A stretch of DNA of 64,000 nt from contig NZ_BTTW01000002.1 in NCBI RefSeq assembly GCF_036245865.1, forward strand, positions 372,001 to 436,000, given 5' to 3'. This DNA is from Corallococcus caeni. Its GTDB lineage: Bacteria > Myxococcota > Myxococcia > Myxococcales > Myxococcaceae. The notes below the pieces were generated by a model, which worked only from the letters and a program-made list of their open reading frames with translations, did not search any database and had not been told where the DNA came from. The translations under genes were made by a program, and so were the position numbers. Every line of letters starts with the position of its first letter. Positions within the stretch are counted from its first letter, which is position 1. Positions 43,884 through 52,840 of the stretch are shown here, piece by piece.

Positions 43884-44441
43884 TCAGCGGGACGGCGGGT
43901 ACTTCTGGAGCTTCCGCTGGAGCGACCTTCGGTGGATGCCCAGCTTGCGGGCGGCTTCGGAGATGTTTCCGGCGCTGTCCGCGAGCACTCGGTGGATGTG
44001 TTCCCACTCCGCTCTCGCTAGGGACGGTGCCTGGAGCGTTTCCGGCGCCGCTACGTTCGGTGCCTCTTCCGCTCTTGCGAACGCCGCCAGGATGTCGTCC
44101 GCGTCCGCTGGCTTCGGCAGGTAGTTCACGGCTCCCAGCCGGATCGCATCCACCGTCGTGGAGATGCTTCCGTAGCCCGTCAGCACGATGACCCGTGTGG
44201 AGGCGTCCACCGCCACCAGGTCGCGCACCAGCTCCAGGCCGCTCTGTCCCGGCATTCGCAGGTCCACCACCGCGTACTCCGGGGATTCGCGCCTTGCCGC
44301 CGCCATGGCTTCGTCGTGGTTGCCTGCTGTTGTGACGTCCCAGCCTCGCTCCCGGAAGGCTCGGGCCAGTCGCTCTCGCAGCGTGGTGTCGTCGTCCACC
44401 AGCAACAGGCTGGGGCGGTGATCCACTGGCGCCGTGCTCAT
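43884..44441 (-). CDS. RegA/ActR/PrrA-like response regulator
   Basis: A 185-residue regulator: receiver with LLLVDDD (14-18) and phospho-aspartate D60 in VVDLRMPGQSG, a conserved LTGYGS loop and the LPKPAD lysine, then a Fis-type HTH at the C-terminus (ISEAARKLGIHRRSLQRKLQ). This two-part, sigma54-ATPase-free layout is that of RegA/ActR/PrrA redox regulators. The ATG overlaps the kinase stop (ATGA), so it is the kinase's partner. Confidence 0.85.
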   Translation of the reverse strand: MSTAPVDHRPSLLLVDDDTTLRERLARAFRERGWDVTTAGNHDEAMAAARRESPEYAVVDLRMPGQSGLELVRDLVAVDASTRVIVLTGYGSISTTVDAIRLGAVNYLPKPADADDILAAFARAEEAPNVAAPETLQAPSLARAEWEHIHRVLADSAGNISEAARKLGIHRRSLQRKLQKYPPSR

Positions 44442-45745
44442 GCCGCTGCCTCCCTAGCATCCGTGCCCGGCAGGCTCAGCCTCGCCGTCGTGCCTTCTCC
44501 TGCCTTTGAACGCAGCTCCAGCGACCCGCCCAGCTGCTCCGCCAGCGAACGCGCGAGGAACAGCCCCAGCCCCATGCCTTCGCCCGGTGCCTTGGTGGTG
44601 AAGAACGGCTCTCCCGCTCGGGCCAGCACCGCCTCCGGCATGCCCTGGCCTTCGTCGCTGACCTCCAGCCTTGCTCCCGTGCCTTCGGAAACCACGCGCA
44701 GCTCCACACCGCTACCCACGGGCGTCGCCTGGAGCGCGTTCTTCACCAGTCCTCGCAGCACCCTGGCCAATGCTCTCGGCGGTCCGTGGACTTCGTGCTG
44801 CTTCAGCGCTTCAGGCACTTCCACCCGCACGCGCTCCCGGCCCGACAGTTCCGACAGCGTCTCGTCCACCAGCCTTTGCAGCGGGATGGCCTGAAAGGGT
44901 TCTCCCGTCGTCTGGCCCGCGTCCGCGGACATCTGCACCAGCACGTCCCTGCAACGGTCCACCTGCTGGCGGATCAGCCTCAAGTCCTCTCTCGCGGAGT
45001 CGGACGTCTGGGATACGGCTAGCGCTCGCTCCAGCTCCTTCGCCACCACCGCGATGGTGGACAGCGGCGTGGACAATTCGTGCGCCGCTCCCGCCGCCAG
45101 CGTCGCCAGCGAGGCCACCTTCTCCTGTCTCGCGTGCCTGGCCCTCGCCTGCTCCAATTCCTGCTCACGCCTTGCCAGCGCCCGGGTCACCCGCTGGATG
45201 AAATACACGATGAAGCCCGCCGCCACCGCGAACGCCACCCACATGCCGCTCAGGTGCAAGCGCATCAGCTCCGCGTGGTCCGGCCGCTCCAGGCCCGGCA
45301 GCGTCACGTCCTGCAACACGAACAGCGAACCGAACGCCACCAGCGTGAAGCCCAGCATCGCCCACGTGCGGCGCGGCGGCAGCAGCACCGTGCCCAGCGC
45401 CACGTTCACCAGGTACAGCGTCGTGAAGGGGTTGTGCGTCCCGCCACTCAACGCCAGCAGCCCCGTGAGCACCAGCGTGTCCCAGAGCATCAGCCCGAAG
45501 ATGGCCGCCTCCGCCACCGGCCTCGCCCTCGTGAGCCCCGCTCGCACCGCCGCGTTCGTCACCGCCTCCACGCCCAGCAGCGCCACCAGCGCGGGCACCG
45601 GCAACGCCAGCTTGAGCCCCCACGCGGCCACCGCCACCAGCACCGCCTGCCCCACCAGCACGCCCCAGCGCAGCCTCAGCAACCACACCAGGTTGATGCG
45701 GGCTCGGGGCGACGGTTCGGAGGAGGGCGGCGGCGAGGGCGTCAT
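44438..45745 (-). CDS. RegB/PrrB-like redox sensor histidine kinase
   Basis: A 435-residue kinase with about six membrane helices. The loop GGTHNPFTTLYL (101-112) matches the quinone-binding GGxxNPF motif of RegB, and the H-box GAAHELSTPLSTI (phospho-His222) is the RegB/PrrB form. The HATPase has FFTTKAPGEGMGLGLFLARS. It probably senses quinone redox state and phosphorylates the RegA-like protein. The redox cysteine of RegB's H-box region is not evident. The ATG at 45745 overlaps the preceding lipoprotein stop. Confidence 0.85.
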   Translation of the reverse strand: MTPSPPPSSEPSPRARINLVWLLRLRWGVLVGQAVLVAVAAWGLKLALPVPALVALLGVEAVTNAAVRAGLTRARPVAEAAIFGLMLWDTLVLTGLLALSGGTHNPFTTLYLVNVALGTVLLPPRRTWAMLGFTLVAFGSLFVLQDVTLPGLERPDHAELMRLHLSGMWVAFAVAAGFIVYFIQRVTRALARREQELEQARARHARQEKVASLATLAAGAAHELSTPLSTIAVVAKELERALAVSQTSDSAREDLRLIRQQVDRCRDVLVQMSADAGQTTGEPFQAIPLQRLVDETLSELSGRERVRVEVPEALKQHEVHGPPRALARVLRGLVKNALQATPVGSGVELRVVSEGTGARLEVSDEGQGMPEAVLARAGEPFFTTKAPGEGMGLGLFLARSLAEQLGGSLELRSKAGEGTTARLSLPGTDAREAAA

Positions 45746-46482
45746 GGCGTGGCGGAGGACATCGCCACGGAGCGGGCCACCGTGTCCAGCGCGGACGCCG
45801 CCGCGTCCCTGGACTCCAGGTCCACCGTCGCCAGCCACGTGTCCCAGGCGAGCGCGAAGGTGCGCTCGGCCGTTGGCTCGTCCTCGGACAGCGTCAGCCC
45901 GTCCAACACCACGTCCACCGTGGCGATGTTGGAGGACACCAGCTTGAACGGCTGCGGCTCACCGCCTCCCGCCGGCACCCGCGTCCCCTCCAGCCACAGC
46001 GTGTGCTCCAGCATGTCCACGCCGCTGTCCGCTCCCGGCAGCCCTTCCGCGTCCGCGTCCGCGGGCTCGAAGGTGAGCCGCGCCCGGCAGTAGCGCCCCG
46101 GTGGTGGACGCAGCGTGCCCAGCGTCAGCACGGTCCCGTCCGGCCGCTCCAGCCCGCTCACGTGCGGCGTGCCAAGCTTCAACGGCGACCCCACCGAGTG
46201 CGCGTGCGCCGTGCCCACGGGAGACAGCGCCTTGAGCAGCCTCCACCCCAGCGCCTCCTCGCACGGCTTCAACTCCACGCCGCCCAGCGCCACGTAGCCG
46301 CGCGTCAGCGTGAGCGTCTGTCCATCCGCTCGCGTAAAGGAGCGCTCGCCTCCCGCCCCCTGTGCGCCGTGTGCGGCCCGGTGCTCCAGGCCCAGCGTCA
46401 CGCGCATTCCGTCCACGCGCTCGCCGCAGGCACCGAGGCCACACGCAAGCAACAGCCATCCCAGACGCGAGGCGCGGATCAT
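45742..46482 (-). CDS. Lipoprotein of the RegBA operon
   Basis: A 246-residue lipoprotein (MIRASRLGWLLLACGLGACG; a lipobox cysteine near 19). The mature part is beta-rich (LTLTRGYVALGGVELKPC, TLGTLRPPPGRYCRARLTF) and carries a HAHS motif. I recognise no family. It starts one base inside the barrel gene's stop and overlaps the kinase start by four bases, so it is coupled to both. A periplasmic partner for the barrel protein or a metal/redox ligand carrier is a reasonable guess. Confidence 0.7.
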   Translation of the reverse strand: MIRASRLGWLLLACGLGACGERVDGMRVTLGLEHRAAHGAQGAGGERSFTRADGQTLTLTRGYVALGGVELKPCEEALGWRLLKALSPVGTAHAHSVGSPLKLGTPHVSGLERPDGTVLTLGTLRPPPGRYCRARLTFEPADADAEGLPGADSGVDMLEHTLWLEGTRVPAGGGEPQPFKLVSSNIATVDVVLDGLTLSEDEPTAERTFALAWDTWLATVDLESRDAAASALDTVARSVAMSSATP

Positions 46483-47372
46483 CACAGGTCGTACGCGAGC
46501 GAGAGCACCGCGATGGGCGTGGACGACACCCGGCGCAGCTGGTTGACGAAGGGGATGCGCACCCCGGCCTGCACCACCACGTCCATGCCCGGGCTGAAGA
46601 GGACGTCCGGCGACGCGTACGCGATGAAGCCCCCTCCGGCCTCCTCCGGCGTGCCGTTCGTGTCCGGCGCCCGCTCCGCGCGGCTGTCCACGCCCAGGCG
46701 CACCGCCCACGTGGGCGACGGCTGGTACTGCGCCGCCACCTGCGTGCGCAACGACGCTCCCAGCCGGTAGTCGTCACGGCCTCGCGAGGGCAGGAAGCCC
46801 AGGGCGCTCGCGAGGAACGACCACTTGCCCCGGAAGCCCTGCCACGCCAGCCCCGCCATGGGGTCCACGGAGCCGCTGCCGGGCTGCGCGTCGATGCCCA
46901 GCGTCGTGCCGTCCCTCGCGTGCAGCCTGGGGCCCGTGGGCAGCTTCACCCCTCCCACCACGCTGACCAGCTGGTCCGGCGAGAACTCCTTGTCCTTCCA
47001 CACGAACGCCTTCGCGCTCACGTCGACGTCGCCCAGCCCCCAGCCGCGCTCCATCCCCAGGCTCACGTCCTGGACCTCGCGGGCCTGGAGCGGGAGGTTC
47101 ACCGCCAGCACCAGCCACGGCCGGGGCGCGTACGCCACCGCCACGTCCATGCGCAGCTCGCGCAGCCGCTGCGCGTCCACACCCGTCCGCCCTTCCGTGT
47201 GGCCCCACGCGCGCAGCATCGTGGACAGCCGCAGGCGCCCTTCAAAGGGCTGCTCGCCGCCCATGGACGTGAGGGTGGGGTCCCCGCATGCACAGCTCGC
47301 GCACGCCCACGCGGTGGACGCGGGCAGGAGGAGGAGCGCGGCGCTGAGGAGGGCCAGGGCGGGGGTTCTCAA
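46482..47372 (-). CDS. Outer-membrane barrel with N-terminal CxxCxC motif
   Basis: A 296-residue protein with a signal peptide ending ASTAWA and a mature N-terminus CASCACGDPTLTSMGG, a clustered cysteine motif that may bind metal. The rest alternates polar and aromatic residues in barrel-like strands (RLRLSTMLRAWGH, YRLGASLRTQVAAQY, PIAVLSLAYDL). It is first in a four-gene overlapping operon with a lipoprotein and RegB/RegA-like genes, suggesting metal or electron-related transport under redox control. Confidence 0.7.
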   Translation of the reverse strand: MRTPALALLSAALLLLPASTAWACASCACGDPTLTSMGGEQPFEGRLRLSTMLRAWGHTEGRTGVDAQRLRELRMDVAVAYAPRPWLVLAVNLPLQAREVQDVSLGMERGWGLGDVDVSAKAFVWKDKEFSPDQLVSVVGGVKLPTGPRLHARDGTTLGIDAQPGSGSVDPMAGLAWQGFRGKWSFLASALGFLPSRGRDDYRLGASLRTQVAAQYQPSPTWAVRLGVDSRAERAPDTNGTPEEAGGGFIAYASPDVLFSPGMDVVVQAGVRIPFVNQLRRVSSTPIAVLSLAYDL

Positions 47373-47590
47373 GGCGTGGGCACCCTAACGTCCCCCCGTC
47401 CTGGCGCACTGTGGCGTGTTGTCGCAGGCCGCCGGTGCGTCACTCCGGGAACGGTCCGACTGTCCTACAGGTTGGGGAGCAGGCGGGGGAGCGGGGGCCC
47501 GCTGTCCGCCCGCCCTTCCGTGCCTATCTGGAGAATGACACCCACCCGTCCGCGTTGAGGGGGGACACGCCGGAGGCATGGAGGTCATTC

Positions 47591-48028
47591 ATGGGGCTGC
47601 TCGCACCGCTGGGACGGCTGTTGTTCTCGGTCATCTTCATCACCAGCGGGCTCAATCACTTCATCCAGCTCCAGGCCCTCACGGCCTACGCCCAGGCGTC
47701 GGGGGTGCCCGACCCCCGGCTGGCGGTGCTGGTGTCCGGTGGGGTGCTGGTGGTGGGCGGCCTGTGCGTCCTGCTGGGCATGTTCGCCCGCCTGGGCGCG
47801 GCCATGCTCGCGGTGTTCCTGGTGGCGTCCGCCTTCATGGTCCACCACTTCTGGAAGATGGATGACCCGGTGCAGGCGCAGAACAACCTCATCCACTTCA
47901 TGAAGAACCTCTCCATGGCGGGAGGCGCCCTGCTCATCGTCTACTTCGGGCCCGGCCCCTTCAGCCTGTCGCGCAAGAAGCGCGAGGCAGGCCTGGGCGG
48001 GATGAAGCTGGGCGCGCCCCTGCGCTGA
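47591..48028 (+). CDS. DoxX-family membrane protein
   Basis: A 145-residue protein with four membrane helices and typical DoxX motifs (GRLLFSVIFITSGLNHF and VHHFWKM). GGAGGT (47580-47585) is five bases before the ATG at 47591. DoxX proteins are small inner-membrane proteins linked to redox balance and thiosulfate/quinone metabolism in some bacteria; a function here is not known. Upstream in-frame residues lack coding character. Confidence 0.85.
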   Translation: MGLLAPLGRLLFSVIFITSGLNHFIQLQALTAYAQASGVPDPRLAVLVSGGVLVVGGLCVLLGMFARLGAAMLAVFLVASAFMVHHFWKMDDPVQAQNNLIHFMKNLSMAGGALLIVYFGPGPFSLSRKKREAGLGGMKLGAPLR

Positions 48029-48057
48029 AAGAGCGGGCGCGCCGTCCTGCTCGGGGA

Positions 48058-48963
48058 TCAGGTCGCCCCGACGTGGGCGGCCTGGGTGTTGCGCAGGGTG
48101 AAGAAGGCGACCTCCGGCGTGCTGCCCCGGCGCAGGTACGGCCCGCCGAAGCCGAAGCCCAGCCCCTGGTTCACGTACAGGTGGTTGCCGTTCACGCGGT
48201 AGTGACCGCGGATGTACGGCTGGCCCGCGCGGCGGAAGAGGGCCTCCGTGAGGCCCCGGACGATGAACTGCCCGCCGTGCGTGTGCCCGGAGAACTGCAC
48301 CAGCCCCGCGTGCGCGGGCAGCTTCTCCGCGGTGGGCGGCGTGTGGGCCAGCACCAGCCGCGTGCCGGACGCGGGCGCGCCCCGGAAGGTGGCCTCCACG
48401 TCCTCCATGCCGGTGAGCCCGTCGTCGATGCCCAGCACCGTCACCGGCGCGCCCTTCACGTGCACCACGCGGTGCTCGTTCTGGAGCACCGTGTAGCCCA
48501 GGGCCTCGAAGCTGGCGCGCAGGTAGGGCGCGTCCACCCAGTGGTCGTGGTTGCCCAGCACCACGAAGACGGGGCCGTTGAGCCCCTGGAGCAGCTGGCG
48601 CACGCGCGGCAGCGGCTTGGGGCTGTGCGTGACGTAGTCGCCCGTGAGGAACACCAGGTCCGGCGCCGCCTCGTTCACCGCGGCCACCGCGCGGCGGATG
48701 CGCACGTCGCTGGTCGCCTGGCCCACGTGCACGTCCGACAGCTGCGCGATTCTCAGGCCGTCATGCTCCGGGTGGATGCCGTCCAGCTGGAGCAGGTGCT
48801 CGGTGAGCACGAAGTGGTCCCGCCAGCGCAGGCGCCGATCCGGCCGGAAGGGGTCGGGGCCTCGCGCCTGGAGCTCGTTGCGGCCGTGCGGCTCCACCGG
48901 TTCGGCTTCGGCGAGGGAGGCGGCGGCACCAGCGGCGTGACGGCGGGCGAGTCTCAGGCGCAT
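48058..48963 (-). CDS. Metallophosphoesterase (calcineurin-like)
   Basis: A 301-residue enzyme with intact metal motifs: QLSDVHVGQ, LTGDYVTHS, LGNHDHWVD, LVLAHTPPT and FSGHTHGGQF. No membrane helices, in contrast to the paralogue at 19851. The ATG at 48963 is preceded by GGAGGA. Substrate unknown; YaeI/YkuE-like enzymes hydrolyse lipid A precursors or phosphodiesters, and this one may act similarly. Confidence 0.88.
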   Translation of the reverse strand: MRLRLARRHAAGAAASLAEAEPVEPHGRNELQARGPDPFRPDRRLRWRDHFVLTEHLLQLDGIHPEHDGLRIAQLSDVHVGQATSDVRIRRAVAAVNEAAPDLVFLTGDYVTHSPKPLPRVRQLLQGLNGPVFVVLGNHDHWVDAPYLRASFEALGYTVLQNEHRVVHVKGAPVTVLGIDDGLTGMEDVEATFRGAPASGTRLVLAHTPPTAEKLPAHAGLVQFSGHTHGGQFIVRGLTEALFRRAGQPYIRGHYRVNGNHLYVNQGLGFGFGGPYLRRGSTPEVAFFTLRNTQAAHVGAT

Positions 48964-49185
48964 GCGTTCGGATTCCTCCGGCGGGGCGAGGGGCGATTGT
49001 AGAGAACGGTCCGGAGGGCCGTGAAGCCCGGGGGCCCGGCCCGCCTGCCCCCTTGCACCAGGGCAAGAGGGCGGAAGCAGAACCGGGCCTCCTTCCAGAA
49101 CATTTCCGCGCCCTTCCAGGGGCCCCTCGGCTCCCGGGACGGCCGGGTGCGACATGCGCATCGCCCCGGCGTCAGGGTGGGATTC

Positions 49186-50736
49186 CTAGTGGCCGCGCAG
49201 CACCGTCAGGCCGTCGGAGGTGAGCACCAGCAGCATGCCGGAGGTGCCGGAGCCGTCGTACACGAGCTGGAGCACCTTGCTGCCGCGCACGTTCGCCACC
49301 TTCTCCAGCGTCTTGGCGGGGGTCAGCCGGTAGAGGCCGCCCGCGTTGGTGCCGATGAAGAGCGAGCCGTCATTCGTGGAGGCCAGGGCGTTGATGTCGT
49401 TGAGCGCCGCCACGTCCGCGCCGACGCGGGTGCCCTTCTGGTACGGGTTGCCGGAGGAGAGGATGGTCATCTCCCACAGGCCCAGGGACTTGCTGCCCAG
49501 GTAGTACTTGCCGTCCGTCGTCTGCTGGAAGCCGCGCCAGTAGTCGAACTCCGACTGCGAGTTGAGGTCCTGCAGGTAGGAGGACTTCACCTTCTGCTGG
49601 TTGATGCCCGGCGTGGTGGTGTCGTCCCAGTTCTCCATCTTCGTGTCGGGCGTGACGGTGCCGAAGTTCCACTCGTTCGCGATGAGCACGTCGCCGTCCG
49701 GAGCGATGCCCAGGCCGTAGGTGTAGCCCGCGTACTGGGAGCCGTTCGCGTCGAACCACACCGGGTGCCGGTGGGCGTTGTACGTCAGGTCGCGGATGCG
49801 CACGACGCCGTGGTTGGTGCCGAAGAAGACGTCGCCCTTGTTGGGGCCGCGCAGCACGGACGCGCAGCTGAGCATGGCGCGGTCCTCGTCGAAGTGGTGG
49901 TCGTTGCTGTTGCGGATGCCCAGGCTGACGCCGTCCACCACGGTGGGCCCCGTCTGGATGAAGGGCTTGCCGTTCGCGTCGATGTTGGCGCGGCGGGACT
50001 GGTTGATGTGGGTCTCGAAGGCGACCTGGCCGCTGCCATCCAGCTTCACCGCGTCCACGTCACCCTGCCGGTAGTACTGGAGCCGGCGCGAGCTGAAGGG
50101 GTAGCAGGTCTGCTCGTTCACCGGGACTTCGCACGGCTTCGCGGTGACGATGAAGTTGGTGTGGATGCCCGGGTACTCCGGGTCCTGCTGGAGGTCCGGC
50201 GCGTTGTAGCCCACGTAGGCCCGGCCCGCCGCGCCGCCGCAGATGACGGTGGAGGACTGACCGTCGCCCGCCTGTCCCGCGGCGCCCGGCATCCAGACCA
50301 GCTTCTGCGTGTCCGCGCGCACCACGCCGATGCGGTCGCCGTCCAGCACCCAGATGTTCTTGCCCAGGTCGATGCCCACCGACCGCACCCGGCCCACGCC
50401 GTAGCGGTCCGAGTAGTTCGTCACCGGATCCGCCGGCCAGGGGTCCACCGTGCCCGCGTCGGTGCCGGCGTCCGTCCCGGCATCCGTGCCCGCGTCGGTG
50501 CCCGCATCCGTGCCCGCATCCGTCCCGGCATCCGTGCCCGCGTCGGTGCCGGCGTCCGTGCCCGCATCTGTCCCCGCGTCGGCGCCTCCGTCCGTCCCCG
50601 CGTCAATCCCCGGCCTGGGGTCGACATTGTCCGTGTCATCCACGGGAGTGGTGGGCGAATCCGTCCCACCGCACCCCCACGCCGACAGCACCATCGCCCC
50701 CACACACACGCCCAGCCCCAGCAGTCGTCGATTCAC
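49186..50736 (-). CDS. Lipoprotein with GTDA repeats and beta-propeller-like domain
   Basis: A 516-residue lipoprotein (LSAWGC, Cys22). The mature N-terminus has an Asp/Thr-rich linker with about eleven GTDA units (residues about 50-95). The rest shows repeated strand blocks, for example VGIDLGKNIWVLDGDRIGVV, GDVFFGTNHGVVRIRD and GSLFIGTNAGGLYRL, typical of a beta-propeller. Myxobacteria commonly space lipid anchors from domains with such low-complexity linkers. No enzyme or ligand can be named. Confidence 0.75.
   Translation of the reverse strand: MNRRLLGLGVCVGAMVLSAWGCGGTDSPTTPVDDTDNVDPRPGIDAGTDGGADAGTDAGTDAGTDAGTDAGTDAGTDAGTDAGTDAGTDAGTDAGTVDPWPADPVTNYSDRYGVGRVRSVGIDLGKNIWVLDGDRIGVVRADTQKLVWMPGAAGQAGDGQSSTVICGGAAGRAYVGYNAPDLQQDPEYPGIHTNFIVTAKPCEVPVNEQTCYPFSSRRLQYYRQGDVDAVKLDGSGQVAFETHINQSRRANIDANGKPFIQTGPTVVDGVSLGIRNSNDHHFDEDRAMLSCASVLRGPNKGDVFFGTNHGVVRIRDLTYNAHRHPVWFDANGSQYAGYTYGLGIAPDGDVLIANEWNFGTVTPDTKMENWDDTTTPGINQQKVKSSYLQDLNSQSEFDYWRGFQQTTDGKYYLGSKSLGLWEMTILSSGNPYQKGTRVGADVAALNDINALASTNDGSLFIGTNAGGLYRLTPAKTLEKVANVRGSKVLQLVYDGSGTSGMLLVLTSDGLTVLRGH
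50449..50604 (-). repeat. 12-bp tandem repeats encoding GTDA
   Basis: About eleven 12-bp in-frame units with synonymous differences, coding GTDA in the lipoprotein, plus flanking GADA/GIDA variants. Likely length-variable by replication slippage. Confidence 0.85.
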
Positions 50737-50872
50737 GTGTTCTCCCTACGCGTACGCGCCACCTAAGCAAGCCGCGTACCCGCCCTGGAGCGCAGGCTGT
50801 CCGTGCAGCGCCCCCCGGGAGTGGGCAATCCCTTTCACATCCAGGGCAGGCGGCCGACCCTGAAGGGGCAGT

Positions 50873-50913
50873 AAAAAAACCGGGCCCGCCTCCCTGGTGG
50901 GAAGCGGGCCCGG
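50873..50913 (-). terminator. Strong intrinsic terminator of the exported-protein gene at 50940
   Basis: On the minus strand, a G+C-rich stem (CCGGGCCCGCTTCCC against GGGAGGCGGGCCCGG, one mismatch) with a short loop is followed by seven T residues. It is the clearest classical intrinsic terminator in the window. Confidence 0.9.
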
Positions 50914-50939
50914 CGAAGGACCGCGTAGAGGCGCGAGGC

Positions 50940-51431
50940 CTACTTCTTGGGCGAGGTGGCCTTGAGCTCCAGCGCGATGGAGTCATCCCCCTCCAGCTGG
51001 AACTTCGCGCGCACGGTGGCGCCCTCCGGCAGCTCGCTCGCCTTCACGGCCTTGCCGTCCAGGGTCACCTTCGTCTGCTCACGCACGTCCAGCTTCACCT
51101 CCGGCAGCGTGCCGGCGCGCGCCAGGGTGACGTCGTCGTTGTCCTTGGCCTTCACGGTGCCGTTGAGGCTGAAGGCGTCCTTCTCCTTCCACAGGCCCGT
51201 CTTGTTCGCGGCGTCCGCCTTGTCCTTGGCGGCCTGGTCCGCGCCCACCAGCTTCTTCGCGGTGTCACCGATGGCGGGGCCCACCTCCTGGGCCTCCACG
51301 CCCGTGGAGGGGCCGTTCATCTGCCGGCTGCTGGGCGCGCTCGGCGCCGGGTGCTCGGGCGTGCCGGTGGTCTCCTGCGCGAAGGCAGCCGTTCCCAGGC
51401 ACATCACTGCCGCGACGATGAGCTTCTTCAT
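50940..51431 (-). CDS. Small exported protein of unknown function
   Basis: A 163-residue protein with a signal peptide (KKLIVAAVMCLGTAAFA). The mature part has a disordered Pro/Ser-rich stretch, a helix (KKLVGADQAAKDKADAANKT), then a small beta domain (LNGTVKAKDNDDVTLARAG, VREQTKVTLDG). No family recognised, though the beta part resembles small OB-like or DUF5666-type folds. A G-rich ribosome-binding site precedes the ATG; a strong terminator ends the transcript. Confidence 0.65.
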   Translation of the reverse strand: MKKLIVAAVMCLGTAAFAQETTGTPEHPAPSAPSSRQMNGPSTGVEAQEVGPAIGDTAKKLVGADQAAKDKADAANKTGLWKEKDAFSLNGTVKAKDNDDVTLARAGTLPEVKLDVREQTKVTLDGKAVKASELPEGATVRAKFQLEGDDSIALELKATSPKK

Positions 51432-51556
51432 GGTCCCGCTCCCTTTCGTTGATGGGTGTTCCGTGTCTGCTCTCAAGGGTGGGGCGGCCGTGTCGCGCCG
51501 CCAACCGGCCCTTCGAGTCCATGCCGTCCCGTCGCAGGTAGGGCAGGCAGGCGTCT

Positions 51557-51934
51557 TCAGACCGGAAGGCACAGCTGCTTCACGGTGCTGAGCAGCGCGG
51601 ACAGGTCCAGCGGCTTGCGCAGGTAGGCCGCCACGCCCATCCCATCCACCGTGTCGCGCACGTCCAGGTCCGCGCTGGCCACCACCACCGGGATGTCCGA
51701 GCACGCGCGCTCGTGGCGCAGCGCCTCGCGGAACGCGACGCCGTCCATGCGCGGCATCATCAGGTCCAGGAGGATGAGCTGCGGCCGGGGCTCCGAGGAG
51801 CGCAGCCGCTCCAGGGCCTCCAGTCCGTCCGCCGCCAGCTGCACGGCGTAGCCCTCCAGCTCCAGCGCGTCCTGGAGCGCATCCCGGATGTCCATGTCGT
51901 CGTCGACGACCAGCAACGTATGATGGGCTTCCAT
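51557..51934 (-). CDS. Single-domain response regulator
   Basis: A 125-residue stand-alone receiver. DDD at 11-13 and phospho-aspartate D57 (LILLDLMMPRMDG) are present, as are the conserved serine (VVASADLD) and lysine (YLRKPLD). No output domain, so it probably works as a phosphate shuttle or by protein contact. It is not adjacent to a kinase on the same strand. Confidence 0.88.
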   Translation of the reverse strand: MEAHHTLLVVDDDMDIRDALQDALELEGYAVQLAADGLEALERLRSSEPRPQLILLDLMMPRMDGVAFREALRHERACSDIPVVVASADLDVRDTVDGMGVAAYLRKPLDLSALLSTVKQLCLPV

Positions 51935-52110
51935 CCCATTCCCCCTGCGAGCCTTGGAGCGCCCGCGCCGTCCCCCGAGCCGGAACGGCGGGTCCCCGCC
52001 TTCGCCAGGACGAATCTGTACCCGGGGACAGGAGAGCGGAAGCTCCAATGTAGGCGCATGCCTACCAGTGAGCACATCCAGGGCAGGCGCCCGGCTGGCT
52101 GGCTGGGGGG

Positions 52111-52563
52111 CTACTCGCAGCGGTCGCAGAGGCCGCGCAGCTGCACCTCCACGGCGCGCTGCGACACGGCGCGGGGGACGCCCCGGGCGGTGGTGAGGCG
52201 CACGGACTCCTCGGGGAGGCAGGCCACGGTGCCGCAGTCGGTGCAGGTGAAGTGGGGGTGGTTGTTGGCGTGCTCGGTGGCGCCGGCGCGCTTGAGCTCG
52301 AAGCGCCAGACGTGGTCGCCCAGGTCGGCGCGCACGACGAGGCCCGCTTCGGTGAGGTCGGTGAGGTTGCGGTAGATGGTGACGCGGTCGTAGCCCTCGC
52401 CGCCCAGCTCCTCCACGAGGTCCGCGTGGCTCATGGGGGCGGTGGCGGTCTCCAGCTTGCGCAGCACGGCCACGCGGGGGGCGGTGCTGCGCAGCCCCGC
52501 GGCGCGAATCCGGTCCTGGAACCCGGTCAGCTTCTCCTGCGCCGTGACTTTCTTGGCACCCAT
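52111..52563 (-). CDS. Fur-family metal-dependent regulator
   Basis: A 150-residue protein: winged helix (LRSTAPRVAVLRKLETATAP, then YDRVTIYRNLTDLTEAGLV) followed by the dimerisation domain. The structural zinc site is complete: C107xxC110 (TCTDCG) and C146xxC149 (LCDRCE). A histidine-rich stretch (HANNHPHF) forms part of a regulatory site. It could be Fur, PerR or Zur-type; the sequence alone does not decide. Start ATG at 52563. Confidence 0.9.
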   Translation of the reverse strand: MGAKKVTAQEKLTGFQDRIRAAGLRSTAPRVAVLRKLETATAPMSHADLVEELGGEGYDRVTIYRNLTDLTEAGLVVRADLGDHVWRFELKRAGATEHANNHPHFTCTDCGTVACLPEESVRLTTARGVPRAVSQRAVEVQLRGLCDRCE

Positions 52564-52615
52564 GGGCGGTCGAATAACACACCGCCGCGCCCACGTCCCC
52601 CAGGCAGGTGCAAGT

Positions 52616-52642
52616 CAGGTGTACCTGTAGCCCGGTTGTACC
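52616..52642. promoter_or_regulatory. Possible operator upstream of the Fur-family gene
   Basis: CAGGT-GT-ACCTG (52616-52627) is a short dyad, and the hexamer TGTACC recurs at 52620 and 52637, 17 bp apart. It lies about 55 bases upstream of the start and might allow autoregulation; the match to known Fur, Zur or PerR boxes is not good. Confidence 0.25.
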
Positions 52643-52840
52643 AGTGACGCGGCAGGCCAGCGGTGGGGTTCCCTGGTCCGTGGCCTTCCAACTTCCAACA
52701 CTTCCGCACGGTTGCCTTGACTCAGGGGGCCCCGTCACCAGACTGCGCCCTTTCCACACCCTGGGGTGGGCCGTTGGGGTCCCACCGTCCAGAACGACCT
52801 GTCGTCCGCGCCCGTCTCCGCTGCTTCTCCGCCCCCCTTG

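Noticed and set aside
45742-46482. MbnP-type copper lipoprotein
   Set aside because: Only a HAHS motif and lipobox are suggestive; the family's usual motifs were not seen.
50449-50604. CRISPR-like or intergenic satellite
   Set aside because: 12-bp in-frame codon repeats encoding GTDA; no spacers.
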